A DNA stretch of 64,000 nt from Bacillota bacterium (GTDB lineage: Bacteria > Bacillota > Clostridia > Tissierellales > MES13), in assembly GCA_009711785.1 (NCBI GenBank), contig VENA01000024.1:36957-100956 (forward strand), written 5' to 3'. Position numbers and translations under genes: made by a program. Under the pieces are notes generated by a model. It searched no databases and was not told the origin of the DNA. It saw nothing but the letters and a program-made list of their open reading frames with translations. Shown here one piece after another: positions 1-8,225 of the stretch; the first letter of the stretch is position 1; each line of letters opens with the position of its first letter.

Positions 1-1
1 C

Positions 2-523
2 GAAGTTACTGGGGAAAACATAATTATATTACCTAACAATAGTAATATAGTTTTAGCTGCAAACCAAGCTAGAGAATTAAGTGATAGAAGTATTACTGTA
101 TTGCCTACTAAAACAATACCACAGGGGATATCAGCCTTATTATCCTTTGAAGAAGACCTTGGGGTTGAAGAAAACGTAGAAAGCATGACAGAGGCTTATA
201 AAGAAGTTAAAACAGGAGAAATAACTTTTGCTGTAAGGGATACTACTATTAAAGATAAGGCGATAAAAAAGGATAATATAATAGGTATATTTGATGGTGA
301 TATAAAAGCAGTTGGAACTGAAATAAATGATGTGTCGGTGGACTTAATAAAAGAAATTGTAGATGAAGATAATGATTTAATAACTATATTTTATGGAGAA
401 GAAGTTACTAAAGAACAAGCTATAGAATTATCGGAAAAAATAGAAGAAGAAAATGAAGATTGTGATATAGAAGTTATATATGGAGGTCAACCATTATATT
501 ATTATCTTTTTTCAGTTGAATAA
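2..523 (+). CDS. fakA: Fatty acid kinase subunit A-like protein (DAK/YloV family), C-terminal part only
   Basis: The reading frame is open from the first bases, so the gene begins outside the window and only its last 173 residues are present. The fragment matches the C-terminal region of the YloV/FakA family: an ILPNNSNI stretch, a VLPTKTIPQGISALLSF motif and a closing acidic domain ending in GGQPLYYYLFSVE. In Firmicutes FakA phosphorylates fatty acids bound to FakB and feeds acyl-phosphate to PlsX and PlsY; its N-terminal DhaL-type ATP-binding domain would lie upstream. The frame has an internal TTG at 101, but conserved sequence continues upstream of it, so this is not the start. A gene of this family just upstream of recG is the usual Firmicutes order. 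Family assignment is fairly firm; the exact function is inferred. Confidence 0.82.
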   Translation, partial: EVTGENIIILPNNSNIVLAANQARELSDRSITVLPTKTIPQGISALLSFEEDLGVEENVESMTEAYKEVKTGEITFAVRDTTIKDKAIKKDNIIGIFDGDIKAVGTEINDVSVDLIKEIVDEDNDLITIFYGEEVTKEQAIELSEKIEEENEDCDIEVIYGGQPLYYYLFSVE

Positions 524-533
524 ATATATTTAA

Positions 534-566
534 AAAAGTAGTTAAGTTAATCTTAACTACTTTTAA
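534..566 (+). terminator. Rho-independent terminator after the fakA-like gene
   Basis: A perfect 13-bp stem (534-546 with 552-564) around a 5-base loop is followed by T-rich sequence. It lies between the stop at 523 and the recG ribosome binding site at 585, so recG probably has some separate transcription or read-through. Confidence 0.85.
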
Positions 567-596
567 TTTAGTCAAAGTACATTTGAGGTGAGAAAT

Positions 597-2648
597 TTGA
601 GTGATCTATTAAAATCAGTTAAATATTTGAAAGGTGTTGGGCCAAAAAGAGCAAAAAAGTTAAAAAAAGTAGAAATAACTACGGTTGAGGACCTTTTATA
701 TTATTTTCCAAGAACTTATGATGATAGAAGACATATCACAAAGATTAATAAATGTATAGATGGCGAAAGGGCTAATCTTAAAGTAAAAGTATGTGGTGTT
801 GGTACAAATTTAAGGACAAAGAAAAGATTGTCTATCTCAAAATTACCTGTAAAAGATGATACTGGTTATGCAAACCTTGTTTGGTTTAATCAAAGTTATA
901 TACTTAATAATTTTGAAATAGGTGATGAGATAAAAGTTAATGGTAAGATTAATAGAAAGTATGGAAAAATAGAGATAAGCAATCCTACATATGAAAAAAA
1001 AGGAAATAGAATTGGAAGTATAATACCAATATATCCGTTAACGGATAGTTTATCTCAAACAGAATTAATAAAAATAATAAGCAATGCTATAAAGGGCTAT
1101 AATAATAAAATAGAAGAAATTTTACCACAAGAATTAATAAGAGAATTAAAATTATATACATTAAAAAAAGCATTAATGTATATTCATTTTCCTAAGGATA
1201 AAACCACTTATAAAAAAGCTAAGGAAAGACTAATCTTTGATGAGTTACTTATATTGCAATTAGGTTTAATACTAATTAAAAAAAATATTGATCATCAAAA
1301 AAAAGGTGTTAAATTTAAAAAAGTAAAAGAAATTGAAGACTTTGTAAATGATTTACCATTTGAATTAACTAAAGCACAAAAACGAGTTTTTAATGAGATA
1401 AGTAGCGATATGGAATCAGAAAAATCAATGAATAGATTGTTACAAGGAGACGTAGGTTCAGGGAAGACTGTTGTCGCATTATTAGCTATTTTAAAAGCAA
1501 TAAAATCGGGGTTTCAGTGTGCAATGATGGTACCTACTGAAATATTAGCCATTCAACATTATCAAGAAATAACAAAATTATTAGATAGGTATGATATTAA
1601 ATGTAGACTTTTAGTAGGTGGGTTAACTAAATCTGAACGAAATAAAATATTAAAAGATACAAAAGAAGGAAAAATAGATTTGATTATTGGGACTCATGCT
1701 GTTATTCAAAAGGATATAGAGTTTGATAAATTAGGTTTAGCAATAACTGATGAGCAACACAGATTTGGCGTAAGACAAAGAGCTGCATTAACAAAGAAAG
1801 GATACAACCCTGATATAATAGTAATGACAGCTACTCCTATACCAAGGTCATTAGCTTTGATACTTTATGGGGATTTAGATATTTCTGTAATAGATGAATT
1901 ACCTCCAGGTAGAAAAAAAGTCGATACCTATGCAGTTGATAAAACCTACAGAGAAAGGATATATAATTTTATTAAAAAACAATTGAATATGGGAAGACAA
2001 GCTTATATTGTTTGCCCTTTGGTTGAAGAATCCGAAGATTTAGATTTGCTATCTGCTACAGATTTATACGAAAATTTAAAGAAAAGTTATTTTAATGATT
2101 ACAATTTAGGGCTTTTACATGGGAAAATGAAATCTAAGGAAAAAGAGAAAGTAATGATTGATTTTAAAAATAAAGAGATAGATATTTTAGTTTCAACTAC
2201 TGTAATTGAAGTAGGAGTTAATGTGACTAATGCAAATACAATGCTTATAGAAAATGCAGAAAGATTTGGATTAGCTCAATTACATCAACTTAGAGGAAGA
2301 GTCGGAAGAGGCAATTATAAGTCATATTGTATATTAATAAATGAAGGAAAGACTGACACGGCAAAAGAAAGAATGGCAATAATGGAAAAAACAAATGACG
2401 GATTTAAAGTATCTAAAAAAGACTTAGAAATAAGAGGGCCAGGAGAATTTTTTGGAACTAAACAACATGGTCTACCTGAGCTGAAAATTGCTGACATTAC
2501 AAAGGATATGAATAAAGTAAAAGAAATAAGAGAAATTGCAATGAAAATTTTAGAAGAAGAACCACAGTTAAACAATAAATATAAAAAACTAAAAGAAAAA
2601 ATTAGTTATAAATTTAAGGATAATATTAAAAATATTAGTTTAAATTAG
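597..2648 (+). CDS. recG: ATP-dependent DNA helicase RecG
   Basis: RecG remodels stalled replication forks and branch-migrates Holliday junctions. The 683-residue protein has the N-terminal helix-hairpin-helix and wedge OB-fold region (LKGVGPKRAKKLKK, then about residues 50-150), Walker A GDVGSGKT near residue 284, the DEQH motif II near 385, motif III TATPIPRS, and the C-terminal helicase lobe with STTVIEVGVNV and QLHQLRGRVGRG. Length is normal for the family. I place the start at TTG 597, six bases after the GAGGTG ribosome binding site at 585-590. An earlier in-frame GTG at 588 lies inside that site and is unlikely to be used. No terminator directly follows the stop; the next gene encodes a spore protein with its own leader. 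Confidence 0.97.
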   Translation: MSDLLKSVKYLKGVGPKRAKKLKKVEITTVEDLLYYFPRTYDDRRHITKINKCIDGERANLKVKVCGVGTNLRTKKRLSISKLPVKDDTGYANLVWFNQSYILNNFEIGDEIKVNGKINRKYGKIEISNPTYEKKGNRIGSIIPIYPLTDSLSQTELIKIISNAIKGYNNKIEEILPQELIRELKLYTLKKALMYIHFPKDKTTYKKAKERLIFDELLILQLGLILIKKNIDHQKKGVKFKKVKEIEDFVNDLPFELTKAQKRVFNEISSDMESEKSMNRLLQGDVGSGKTVVALLAILKAIKSGFQCAMMVPTEILAIQHYQEITKLLDRYDIKCRLLVGGLTKSERNKILKDTKEGKIDLIIGTHAVIQKDIEFDKLGLAITDEQHRFGVRQRAALTKKGYNPDIIVMTATPIPRSLALILYGDLDISVIDELPPGRKKVDTYAVDKTYRERIYNFIKKQLNMGRQAYIVCPLVEESEDLDLLSATDLYENLKKSYFNDYNLGLLHGKMKSKEKEKVMIDFKNKEIDILVSTTVIEVGVNVTNANTMLIENAERFGLAQLHQLRGRVGRGNYKSYCILINEGKTDTAKERMAIMEKTNDGFKVSKKDLEIRGPGEFFGTKQHGLPELKIADITKDMNKVKEIREIAMKILEEEPQLNNKYKKLKEKISYKFKDNIKNISLN

Positions 2649-2677
2649 TTTGTCATTGATTCACCTAAAATAAAACT

Positions 2678-2754
2678 TTTGTACTATTTTATAATATTTA
2701 AAGCTTAAATTACCAGTGTATAAATTTTTAAAATGGTTAAATTAATAGTACAAA
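2678..2754 (+). repeat. Spaced 10-bp inverted repeat in the SASP leader
   Basis: TTTGTACTAT at 2678-2687 is exactly complementary to ATAGTACAAA at 2745-2754, 57 bases apart. The right arm ends a few bases before the AAAGGAGGTG ribosome binding site of the SASP gene. It could close a long leader stem or be an AT-rich coincidence. Confidence 0.4.
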
Positions 2755-2775
2755 GTAAAAAGGAGGTGAAAATAA

Positions 2776-2991
2776 ATGGCAAACAATAATAGAAATAGTA
2801 ATAGACTAGTTGTACCTGAGGCTCGTCAAGCATTAAACCAAATGAAAACTGAGATAGCTAATGAATTAGGATTATCAAACTATGAACAAACAGATAAAGG
2901 AACATTAACATCTAGACAAAATGGCTATGTTGGTGGATATATGACTAAGAGACTAGTTGAAATGGCACAAAGACAAATGTCAGGAAGATAA
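2776..2991 (+). CDS. Small acid-soluble spore protein, alpha/beta type
   Basis: Alpha/beta SASPs coat the DNA of the dormant spore, protect it from UV and heat, and are degraded at germination by the GPR protease. The 71-residue product has both family signatures: an N-terminal helix with the GPR cleavage region TEIANELG (near residue 25) and the C-terminal GGYMTKRLVEMAQRQM. Length is typical. ATG 2776 follows a strong AGGAGGTG site (2761-2768). It is a single-gene unit between recG and rsmD with its own terminator. Expression under the forespore sigma factor SigG is expected from the family, but I could not identify a convincing SigG promoter. It is strong evidence that the organism sporulates. 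Confidence 0.95.
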   Translation: MANNNRNSNRLVVPEARQALNQMKTEIANELGLSNYEQTDKGTLTSRQNGYVGGYMTKRLVEMAQRQMSGR

Positions 2992-3007
2992 TTCCCTTAT
3001 TATAGAT

Positions 3008-3050
3008 AAAAAAAGAAAGATGTTCTATTAGGAGCATCTTTCTTTTTTTA
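3008..3050 (+). terminator. Terminator after the SASP gene
   Basis: AAAGAAAGATG (3012-3022) pairs with CATCTTTCTTT (3035-3045) and is followed by a T run. The flanking A and T runs extend the stem. Confidence 0.88.
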
Positions 3051-3094
3051 TCTAGTGAAATTTTATAATTTTGACATTTTTTTTAAATTATATT

Positions 3095-3123
3095 TTGTAT
3101 AGTTTTAACTATTATGCTAAAAT
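3095..3123 (+). promoter_or_regulatory. Candidate SigA promoter for rsmD-coaD
   Basis: TTGTAT (3095-3100), a 17-base spacer and TAAAAT (3118-3123) with an extended TGC just before the -10. It sits between the SASP terminator and the rsmD start, where a promoter is needed. Confidence 0.55.
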
Positions 3124-3151
3124 AATATTGTTAGAGTTGGGAGGAATTAAA

Positions 3152-3706
3152 TTGAGAATTATTACAGGTTTAGCAAAGGGACATAGAATAAAAGCACCTA
3201 AGGGTTTAAAAACAAGACCAACAACAGATAGGATTAAAGAGTCGTTATTTAATATAATACCTGATGTAAGTAATCAGAGAGTTCTTGATTTATTTTCAGG
3301 ATCAGGAAATATTGGTATAGAATTTTTAAGTAGGGGTGCAGAACAATGTTATTTTATAGATAATAATGCTTCAAGTGTAAAGATAATTAAAGAAAATCTA
3401 AAAAAAACCGATCTTATAAAAAAGGCTAATGTTTATAAAAATTCTGTAGATAGAGCGATAAAAATATTGTCAAAAAAAAGAGTAGTTTTTGATATTATCT
3501 TTTTAGATCCCCCTTATAATAAAAATCTAGTAAAACCAACTATAGAAGAAATAAGTGAAAATAATATATTATCAAAAGAAGGTTATATAATTATAGAGCA
3601 TGAGAGTAGTTTAAACCTCCCAGAAAAAATATCAGATCTGGTAAACTTTGATACTAGAAAATATAAGGATACAAGTATTTCTTTTTATAGAAGGGAGGAA
3701 GGATAA
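3152..3706 (+). CDS. rsmD: 16S rRNA (guanine966-N2)-methyltransferase RsmD
   Basis: RsmD uses S-adenosylmethionine to methylate G966 of 16S rRNA in the small ribosomal subunit. The 184-residue protein opens with [17 protein letters not shown], has the SAM-binding [19 protein letters not shown] (about residues 50-68) and the catalytic DPPY near residue 119. The start is TTG 3152, seven bases after GGGAGG (3139-3144). The frame is open further upstream to an ATG at 3071, but that extension runs through the promoter and lacks homology. The stop codon overlaps the coaD start by one base (TAATG), so the two are translationally coupled, a common Firmicutes pair. Confidence 0.95.
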   Translation: MRIITGLAKGHRIKAPKGLKTRPTTDRIKESLFNIIPDVSNQRVLDLFSGSGNIGIEFLSRGAEQCYFIDNNASSVKIIKENLKKTDLIKKANVYKNSVDRAIKILSKKRVVFDIIFLDPPYNKNLVKPTIEEISENNILSKEGYIIIEHESSLNLPEKISDLVNFDTRKYKDTSISFYRREEG

Positions 3707-4185
3707 TGGCAGTAGTATATCCAGGAAGTTTTGATCCTGTTACATATGGACATTTAGATATTATAAAAAGATCTAGAAGGAAATTTGATAAAGTAATAGT
3801 TGCAGTTTTAAATAATCCTTCAAAGAAACCACTATTTTCAGTGGAAGAAAGAATAGAGCTTTTAGAAAAAGCAACTAAATATATGGATAATGTAGAAATA
3901 GATTGTTTCACTGGACTTTTGGTTGACTATGTTAAAGATAAAGATATATCTATGATTATTAAGGGGCTTAGAGCGGTTTCTGATTTTGAATATGAACTTC
4001 AAATGGCTTTAATGAATAATAGACTTAACACAGATATAGAAACATTTTTCTTAATGACTGGTAGTGAATATTCTTTTTTAAGTTCTAGTTTAGTAAAGGA
4101 AATTGCTAAATTTGATGGAGATATATCACAGCTTGTGCCTAAGGAAGTTGAAATGGCAATGAAGGAAAAAAACTTAAATAAATAA
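3706..4185 (+). CDS. coaD: Phosphopantetheine adenylyltransferase CoaD
   Basis: CoaD transfers AMP from ATP to 4'-phosphopantetheine, the fourth step of coenzyme A synthesis. The 159-residue length is standard. The nucleotidyltransferase signature [12 protein letters not shown] (TxGH at residues 13-16) and the C-terminal SSLVKEIA motif with its preceding ISTRT-like segment EYSFLSS are present. The ATG overlaps the rsmD stop, and the upstream GGGAGG site lies within the end of rsmD. Confidence 0.97.
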   Translation: MAVVYPGSFDPVTYGHLDIIKRSRRKFDKVIVAVLNNPSKKPLFSVEERIELLEKATKYMDNVEIDCFTGLLVDYVKDKDISMIIKGLRAVSDFEYELQMALMNNRLNTDIETFFLMTGSEYSFLSSSLVKEIAKFDGDISQLVPKEVEMAMKEKNLNK

Positions 4186-4197
4186 GGGGGTATTTGG

Positions 4198-4641
4198 TTG
4201 GATATATTAAAATTATTAGATGAAATTGAAGATATACTTGATGAAAGTTCTTCGATACCTTTCGCTGGAAAAGTTATGGTAGATAAGGCTGAAGTTTTAG
4301 ATGTCATAAAAGAAATCAGACTTAAGCTACCTGATGAAATCAAACAAGCTGAATGGATAAAAGAAGAGAGACAAAGGATTTTAGCTGAAGCACAAAATGA
4401 AGCTGATACTGTAATTGAGGAAGCGAAATTACATATTGAAGAAATGGTAGAAGAAGATGAAATAACAAAACAAGCTAATGAAAGAGCAGAGGAAATAATA
4501 AGTAAAGCTCAGCATAATGCTAAAGAGATTAGAATAGGAGCTAGGGAATATGCAGATGAACTACTTAAAGAATTACAAAATAATATGAAGGATATGATTG
4601 ATACCCTTGAAAGTAACAGAGATGAATTAAAGGGACTTTAA
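4198..4641 (+). CDS. Clostridial coiled-coil protein linked to coaD (often annotated ATPase), function unknown
   Basis: The 147-residue product is highly charged and almost entirely helical. A short N-terminal domain (LKLLDEIEDILDESSSIPFAGKVMVDKAEVLDVIKEIRLKLPDEI) is followed by a long coiled coil rich in A, E and K, resembling the stalk of ATP synthase b/H subunits, which explains the usual ATPase label. I see no Walker motif, so an ATPase activity is not supported. It starts at TTG 4198 after GGGGG and is the third gene of the rsmD-coaD operon. I know this protein as a conserved clostridial neighbour of coaD and ylbJ; a structural or DivIVA-like role is only a guess. Confidence 0.8.
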   Translation: MDILKLLDEIEDILDESSSIPFAGKVMVDKAEVLDVIKEIRLKLPDEIKQAEWIKEERQRILAEAQNEADTVIEEAKLHIEEMVEEDEITKQANERAEEIISKAQHNAKEIRIGAREYADELLKELQNNMKDMIDTLESNRDELKGL

Positions 4642-4678
4642 AAATTAAAGCTTCTTAAGAAGCTTTAATTTTTTTTAT
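4642..4678. terminator. Bidirectional terminator between convergent genes
   Basis: A perfect 30-base palindrome (4642-4671, 15-base arms) with T runs on the plus side and A runs on the other serves both the coaD operon and the minus-strand ylbJ, whose stop codon lies inside the stem. Confidence 0.85.
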
Positions 4679-5921
4679 TGCATTTATACAATATATAATT
4701 TCCTAGAATACCTATAAAAATAATTAAGAATAAGATAAGAATTATTATTGTAAAAGAAAAGTTAAAATATGAAATCCAATCCTTTGAATAAATATAATTT
4801 TGAGTGTTATATATTGTAGGTTTAACAATAACATTTTTGTATTTAATTAAATATAAAAAGTAAGTAAAGATTGCTGCAAATATTCCATGTAAAGTCTTTG
4901 AAAAAAAATATATTTTAATACTTATATCAGTTTTACTAATAAAGCTAATAACTTGACTATGTATTGAAAGACCACTCCACCCTATTAAAAAACTTATAAT
5001 TAAAATTTTAATTAAATAATCCTCAATATTTATTAATGAAATTATTTGGCAACCATTTGTCATTTCGATTATCCCACTTAGTAACCCCTTTACTATATCT
5101 GGATTTGTATTAGGAAAAAAGTCAGATATGAAGCTAAAAACATTAGTCAATGATAAAACTTTAATAACAACAGAATAAAATATTATAAATCCTCCTATTA
5201 GAAGCATTGTACTTATTGCTTCTTTAACTGCATCCCCCATAATTAAACCTAAACTTTTATTTTTCTTATGTTTTCCTTTGATTAAATCTTTAAAAGAATT
5301 TATTAAATTATTATTATCATATAATAGTTTACTCCCTTCATTACGTTTATAAAACCTAAATAACAAACCTACTAAAATAGCTCCCAAATAATGGGATATA
5401 GCTATTAAAGCTCCTAGTTTTGGTTCGTTAAGCATTCCTACTGCAACTGCACCAATCATAAATAGAGGGCCAGAAGTACTACAGAAAGCTACAAGTCTTT
5501 CTGCTTCTGTTTTTGATACTGTATCATTATTTCTTAATTTAGCCACTAATTTAGCACCAACTGGATAACCAGAGGTTATACTCATAGCAAAGGCAAAAGA
5601 CCCTTCTCCTGGAACATTAAATAATGGTCTCATTAAAGGTTTTAATAAAGCTCCTATAAAGTTTACTATCCCAAGGCTTAATAATATCTCAGCTACAATA
5701 AAAAAAGGAAGTAATGCTGGAAAAACTGTAAAAAACCAAGTTTTTAAACCACTCAATGAAGCTTTAACAATCTCTTCTGGAAAAAGAATTATAACAAATG
5801 CTAGCCATAATATTATAGCAATAATAAAAGCTTGTAATAGATATTTTTTTATTGTAGGTCTTAATGAATAATATATAATTAAAATTAAACATATAGATAA
5901 AATGAATATAATATTAGGCAT
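4665..5921 (-). CDS. ylbJ: Sporulation integral membrane protein YlbJ
   Basis: YlbJ is a polytopic membrane protein of the nucleoside-recognition (Gate) family, made in the mother cell and needed for spore cortex formation in Bacillus subtilis. The 418-residue protein has about eight or more hydrophobic segments and family motifs such as FPALLPFFIVAEILLSLG, ITSGYPVGAKL and CSTSGPLFMIGAVAVGML. ATG at 5921 (minus strand) is preceded by AGGAGGT. It is monocistronic and convergent with the coaD operon. The family's transported substrate is not known. SigE control is expected but not demonstrated here. Confidence 0.93.
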   Translation of the reverse strand: MPNIIFILSICLILIIYYSLRPTIKKYLLQAFIIAIILWLAFVIILFPEEIVKASLSGLKTWFFTVFPALLPFFIVAEILLSLGIVNFIGALLKPLMRPLFNVPGEGSFAFAMSITSGYPVGAKLVAKLRNNDTVSKTEAERLVAFCSTSGPLFMIGAVAVGMLNEPKLGALIAISHYLGAILVGLLFRFYKRNEGSKLLYDNNNLINSFKDLIKGKHKKNKSLGLIMGDAVKEAISTMLLIGGFIIFYSVVIKVLSLTNVFSFISDFFPNTNPDIVKGLLSGIIEMTNGCQIISLINIEDYLIKILIISFLIGWSGLSIHSQVISFISKTDISIKIYFFSKTLHGIFAAIFTYFLYLIKYKNVIVKPTIYNTQNYIYSKDWISYFNFSFTIIILILFLIIFIGILGNYILYKCNKKN

Positions 5922-5996
5922 GACATACCTCCTGTTAATTTCATGTTATATTATATTGAATTAATTATATATATATGATTTAAAGAGGGTGATTAT

Positions 5997-6778
5997 TTGG
6001 GAAGGAACCAGTTTTAGGTTTAGCATTAGGTTCAGGTGCAGCTAGAGGATTAGCCCATATAGGGGTTTTAAAGGCGTTAGAGGATAATAATATAAAAATA
6101 GATTGTGTGGCAGGAAGTAGTGCAGGTGCATTAATTGGTAGTGTTTATTGTTGTAATACAAAACCTAGTATGATGAAAAAGATAGCTTTACAACTAGATA
6201 GAAAAATATGGTTAGATTTAACAGTGCCGAGAAGAGGTTTTATTAAGGGGGATTGTGTTGAGGAAATTACTAAACTATTAACAGCTGGCAAAAATATCGA
6301 AGATACTTATAAAAAACTTTCTATAGTAGCTACAGATATCCAAAATTCTAAAGTATTTGTATTTAAAAATGGACCTATATATAAAGCAGTAAGGGCAAGC
6401 ATATCTATTCCTGGAATATTTGTACCTGTTAAATTAAAAGATAAAGTATTAGTGGATGGAGGGGTAATAGAAAGGGTACCTGTAAATAGTGTTAAAGATA
6501 TGGGGGCAGATATAATTATTGCAGTGGACGTTGGATTTAGCACAAAACCTGGTAGGATTAATAATGTATTCGATGTAATATTACAATCAATAGATGTTAT
6601 GGCAAAACAGATATTAGAAAATAAAATAATATTAGCTGATATAGTAATTAGACCTAATTTATCCCATATAAAACCATCTAGATTCGATAAAGTAGAAGAA
6701 TGTTTTGAAATAGGTTATAACGAAACTATTAAAAATATATCAAATATAAAAGCAACTATTAAAAAATATAAAGATTAA
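5997..6778 (+). CDS. Patatin-like phospholipase (RssA/NTE family), start region apparently frame-broken
   Basis: Patatin-like hydrolases cleave acyl esters with a Ser-Asp dyad. Present are the oxyanion-hole motif LGSGAARGLAHIGVLKAL, the GSSAG serine motif (from about 6110) and VDGG with the catalytic Asp. The problem is the start. The oxyanion hole is encoded in the same frame as the rest, but between the upstream stop at 5990 and GTG 6107 that frame has no ATG, GTG or TTG. The expected start, TTG 5997 after AGAGGGTG, is one base out of frame and runs into TAG within seven codons. One extra G in the run at 5999-6001 would restore a normal N terminus. Translation from GTG 6107 would lack the oxyanion hole. 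It is thus a sequencing error, a fresh frameshift or a non-canonical start. Confidence 0.75.
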
Positions 6779-6800
6779 GCTAGAGGCTTAATCTTTTTTT
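6770..6800. terminator. Bidirectional terminator between the patatin-like gene and tmcAL
   Basis: AAAGATTAAGC (6770-6780) and GCTTAATCTTT (6786-6796) form an 11-bp stem with a 5-base loop and a T run. The minus-strand tmcAL stop is in the right arm. Confidence 0.85.
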
Positions 6801-8023
6801 ATGTATGGAGATATATAATAATCATAATTTGCTTTTATAGTCTTACTTGTATTTAGACCTAAAAAGTATATATCAGTTGCCTTTTTGTCTATTTCAATCA
6901 TTTCCTTTATTTCTTTAGATTTAATTTTTTCGTAGTTAGCAAATTTAGTTATAATATCTACATTGGAGTTTCTTTTGATTTCTTTTAATATTTTAAAACC
7001 ATTAACATTAGATGCAAGTACTCTGACGTAGGTTAAAGAACTGTTGTGGTAAGTATCAAATTTATCCTCTGTTAAATCTAATAAGAGATGGATAAGGATT
7101 CTTTGAAGTCTTGTATATGCATATCTTTTAGTTTTAATGTTATTTAAGATAACTCTTATATCATCATGTTTGTTACTAACACTTTTAATTCTATTGTTTA
7201 ATCCTTCTTCAACATCTATTAAGTTATTTAACATTTCTTTATTACTTGTTCTTAAAAGATAAAGTAAGATTTCATTGTAATTTTCTAATTTATTAAATGT
7301 TTTGTATTTATTATAAAAATTTGCTAAATGTCTATAGCTATGAGAAGGGACGGATTTAGCTATATCATTTAAATCATAATTTTCTAAAAGTGATTTTCTA
7401 ATAGATGTTGCACTGGAAATATTACCAGTTAGAACATTTGAATTATAATCTGCACCTTTTCTTTTAATAGTAAAGGGCTTAATATTACTTTTTAATTTAT
7501 TTAGAGCTTTAAGATATTCAATAGCTAATATATTATTTGATTTTAAAAGTATCTCTGAAACATCTTTATCTAAACTTTTTTTTAGGGCATAATTTCTAGC
7601 CTTTGGGAAAGGGTCGCCGTTTGATAAAGATTTTTTTAAGTGGTTTTTAAAATCTAAAGTTTCATATGATAAAACATTTGCAATTTCTTTTAAAAGATGT
7701 AAATTTCCTGATTCACTCCCAAAGGAAATTGAATTAATAATATTTAAAGAATCTAATAATTTTATTGCCCCATAGGAAAAATATTCTGCACTTTGACAAG
7801 CATATATTGTAGGCAACTCTAAAACTAAATCAACGCCACTATCAACGGCTGACTTAGCCCTAGTCCATTTGTCAACTATAGCAGGTTCACCTCTTTGAAG
7901 AAAATTTCCACTCATTACACAAACACTAAAACTTGAATTAGTCACTTCCTTAGATAATTTAAAGTGATGTAAATGCCCATTATGAAATGGGTTGTATTCT
8001 GTAATTAAACCGACTATATTCAT
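6788..8023 (-). CDS. tmcAL: tRNA(Met) cytidine acetate ligase TmcAL
   Basis: TmcAL (YlbM) uses ATP and acetate to form N4-acetylcytidine at the wobble base of elongator tRNA(Met). The 411-residue length fits. The N terminus has the nucleotidyltransferase signature GLITEYNPFHNGH (HNGH at 14-17), followed by MSGNFLQRGEPAIVDKWTRA and LELPTIYACQSAEYFSYGA, all diagnostic of the family. ATG 8023 (minus strand) is preceded by GGAGGATT. It is divergent from ackA; the acetate-linked chemistry of the two genes is a possible but unproven reason for the pairing. Confidence 0.93.
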   Translation of the reverse strand: MNIVGLITEYNPFHNGHLHHFKLSKEVTNSSFSVCVMSGNFLQRGEPAIVDKWTRAKSAVDSGVDLVLELPTIYACQSAEYFSYGAIKLLDSLNIINSISFGSESGNLHLLKEIANVLSYETLDFKNHLKKSLSNGDPFPKARNYALKKSLDKDVSEILLKSNNILAIEYLKALNKLKSNIKPFTIKRKGADYNSNVLTGNISSATSIRKSLLENYDLNDIAKSVPSHSYRHLANFYNKYKTFNKLENYNEILLYLLRTSNKEMLNNLIDVEEGLNNRIKSVSNKHDDIRVILNNIKTKRYAYTRLQRILIHLLLDLTEDKFDTYHNSSLTYVRVLASNVNGFKILKEIKRNSNVDIITKFANYEKIKSKEIKEMIEIDKKATDIYFLGLNTSKTIKANYDYYISPYIKKD

Positions 8024-8053
8024 TAAAATCCTCCATTTAATAAGTTTATAACT

Positions 8054-8082
8054 ATTTTATTACATTATGAGTAAATATACAA
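8054..8082 (-). promoter_or_regulatory. Candidate SigA promoter for tmcAL
   Basis: On the minus strand, TTGTAT (8082-8077), a 17-base spacer and TAAAAT (8059-8054) lie 31 bases before the start codon. Confidence 0.5.
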
Positions 8083-8156
8083 AAAATATGTATAATTTAA
8101 TTATTAAATAAAATAATAAAAATATTAAGAAAATATTGTTTTTATGGTTTATATAG

Positions 8157-8185
8157 TTGATTTTTTTGTGTTTTTGTATTATTAT
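8157..8185 (+). promoter_or_regulatory. Candidate SigA promoter for ackA
   Basis: TTGATT (8157-8162), 17 bases of T-rich spacer and TATTAT (8180-8185) lie about 40 bases before the ackA ATG. A second isolated TATAAT at 8091-8096 has no good -35. Confidence 0.5.
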
Positions 8186-8225
8186 GTTGTTGGTAGAAAA
8201 AGAATAAAAATTAGGAGGTTTATAT

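Noticed and set aside
6107..6778. Patatin-like gene starting at GTG 6107
   Set aside because: This start would remove the conserved oxyanion-hole block just upstream in the same frame, so it is probably not the true N terminus.
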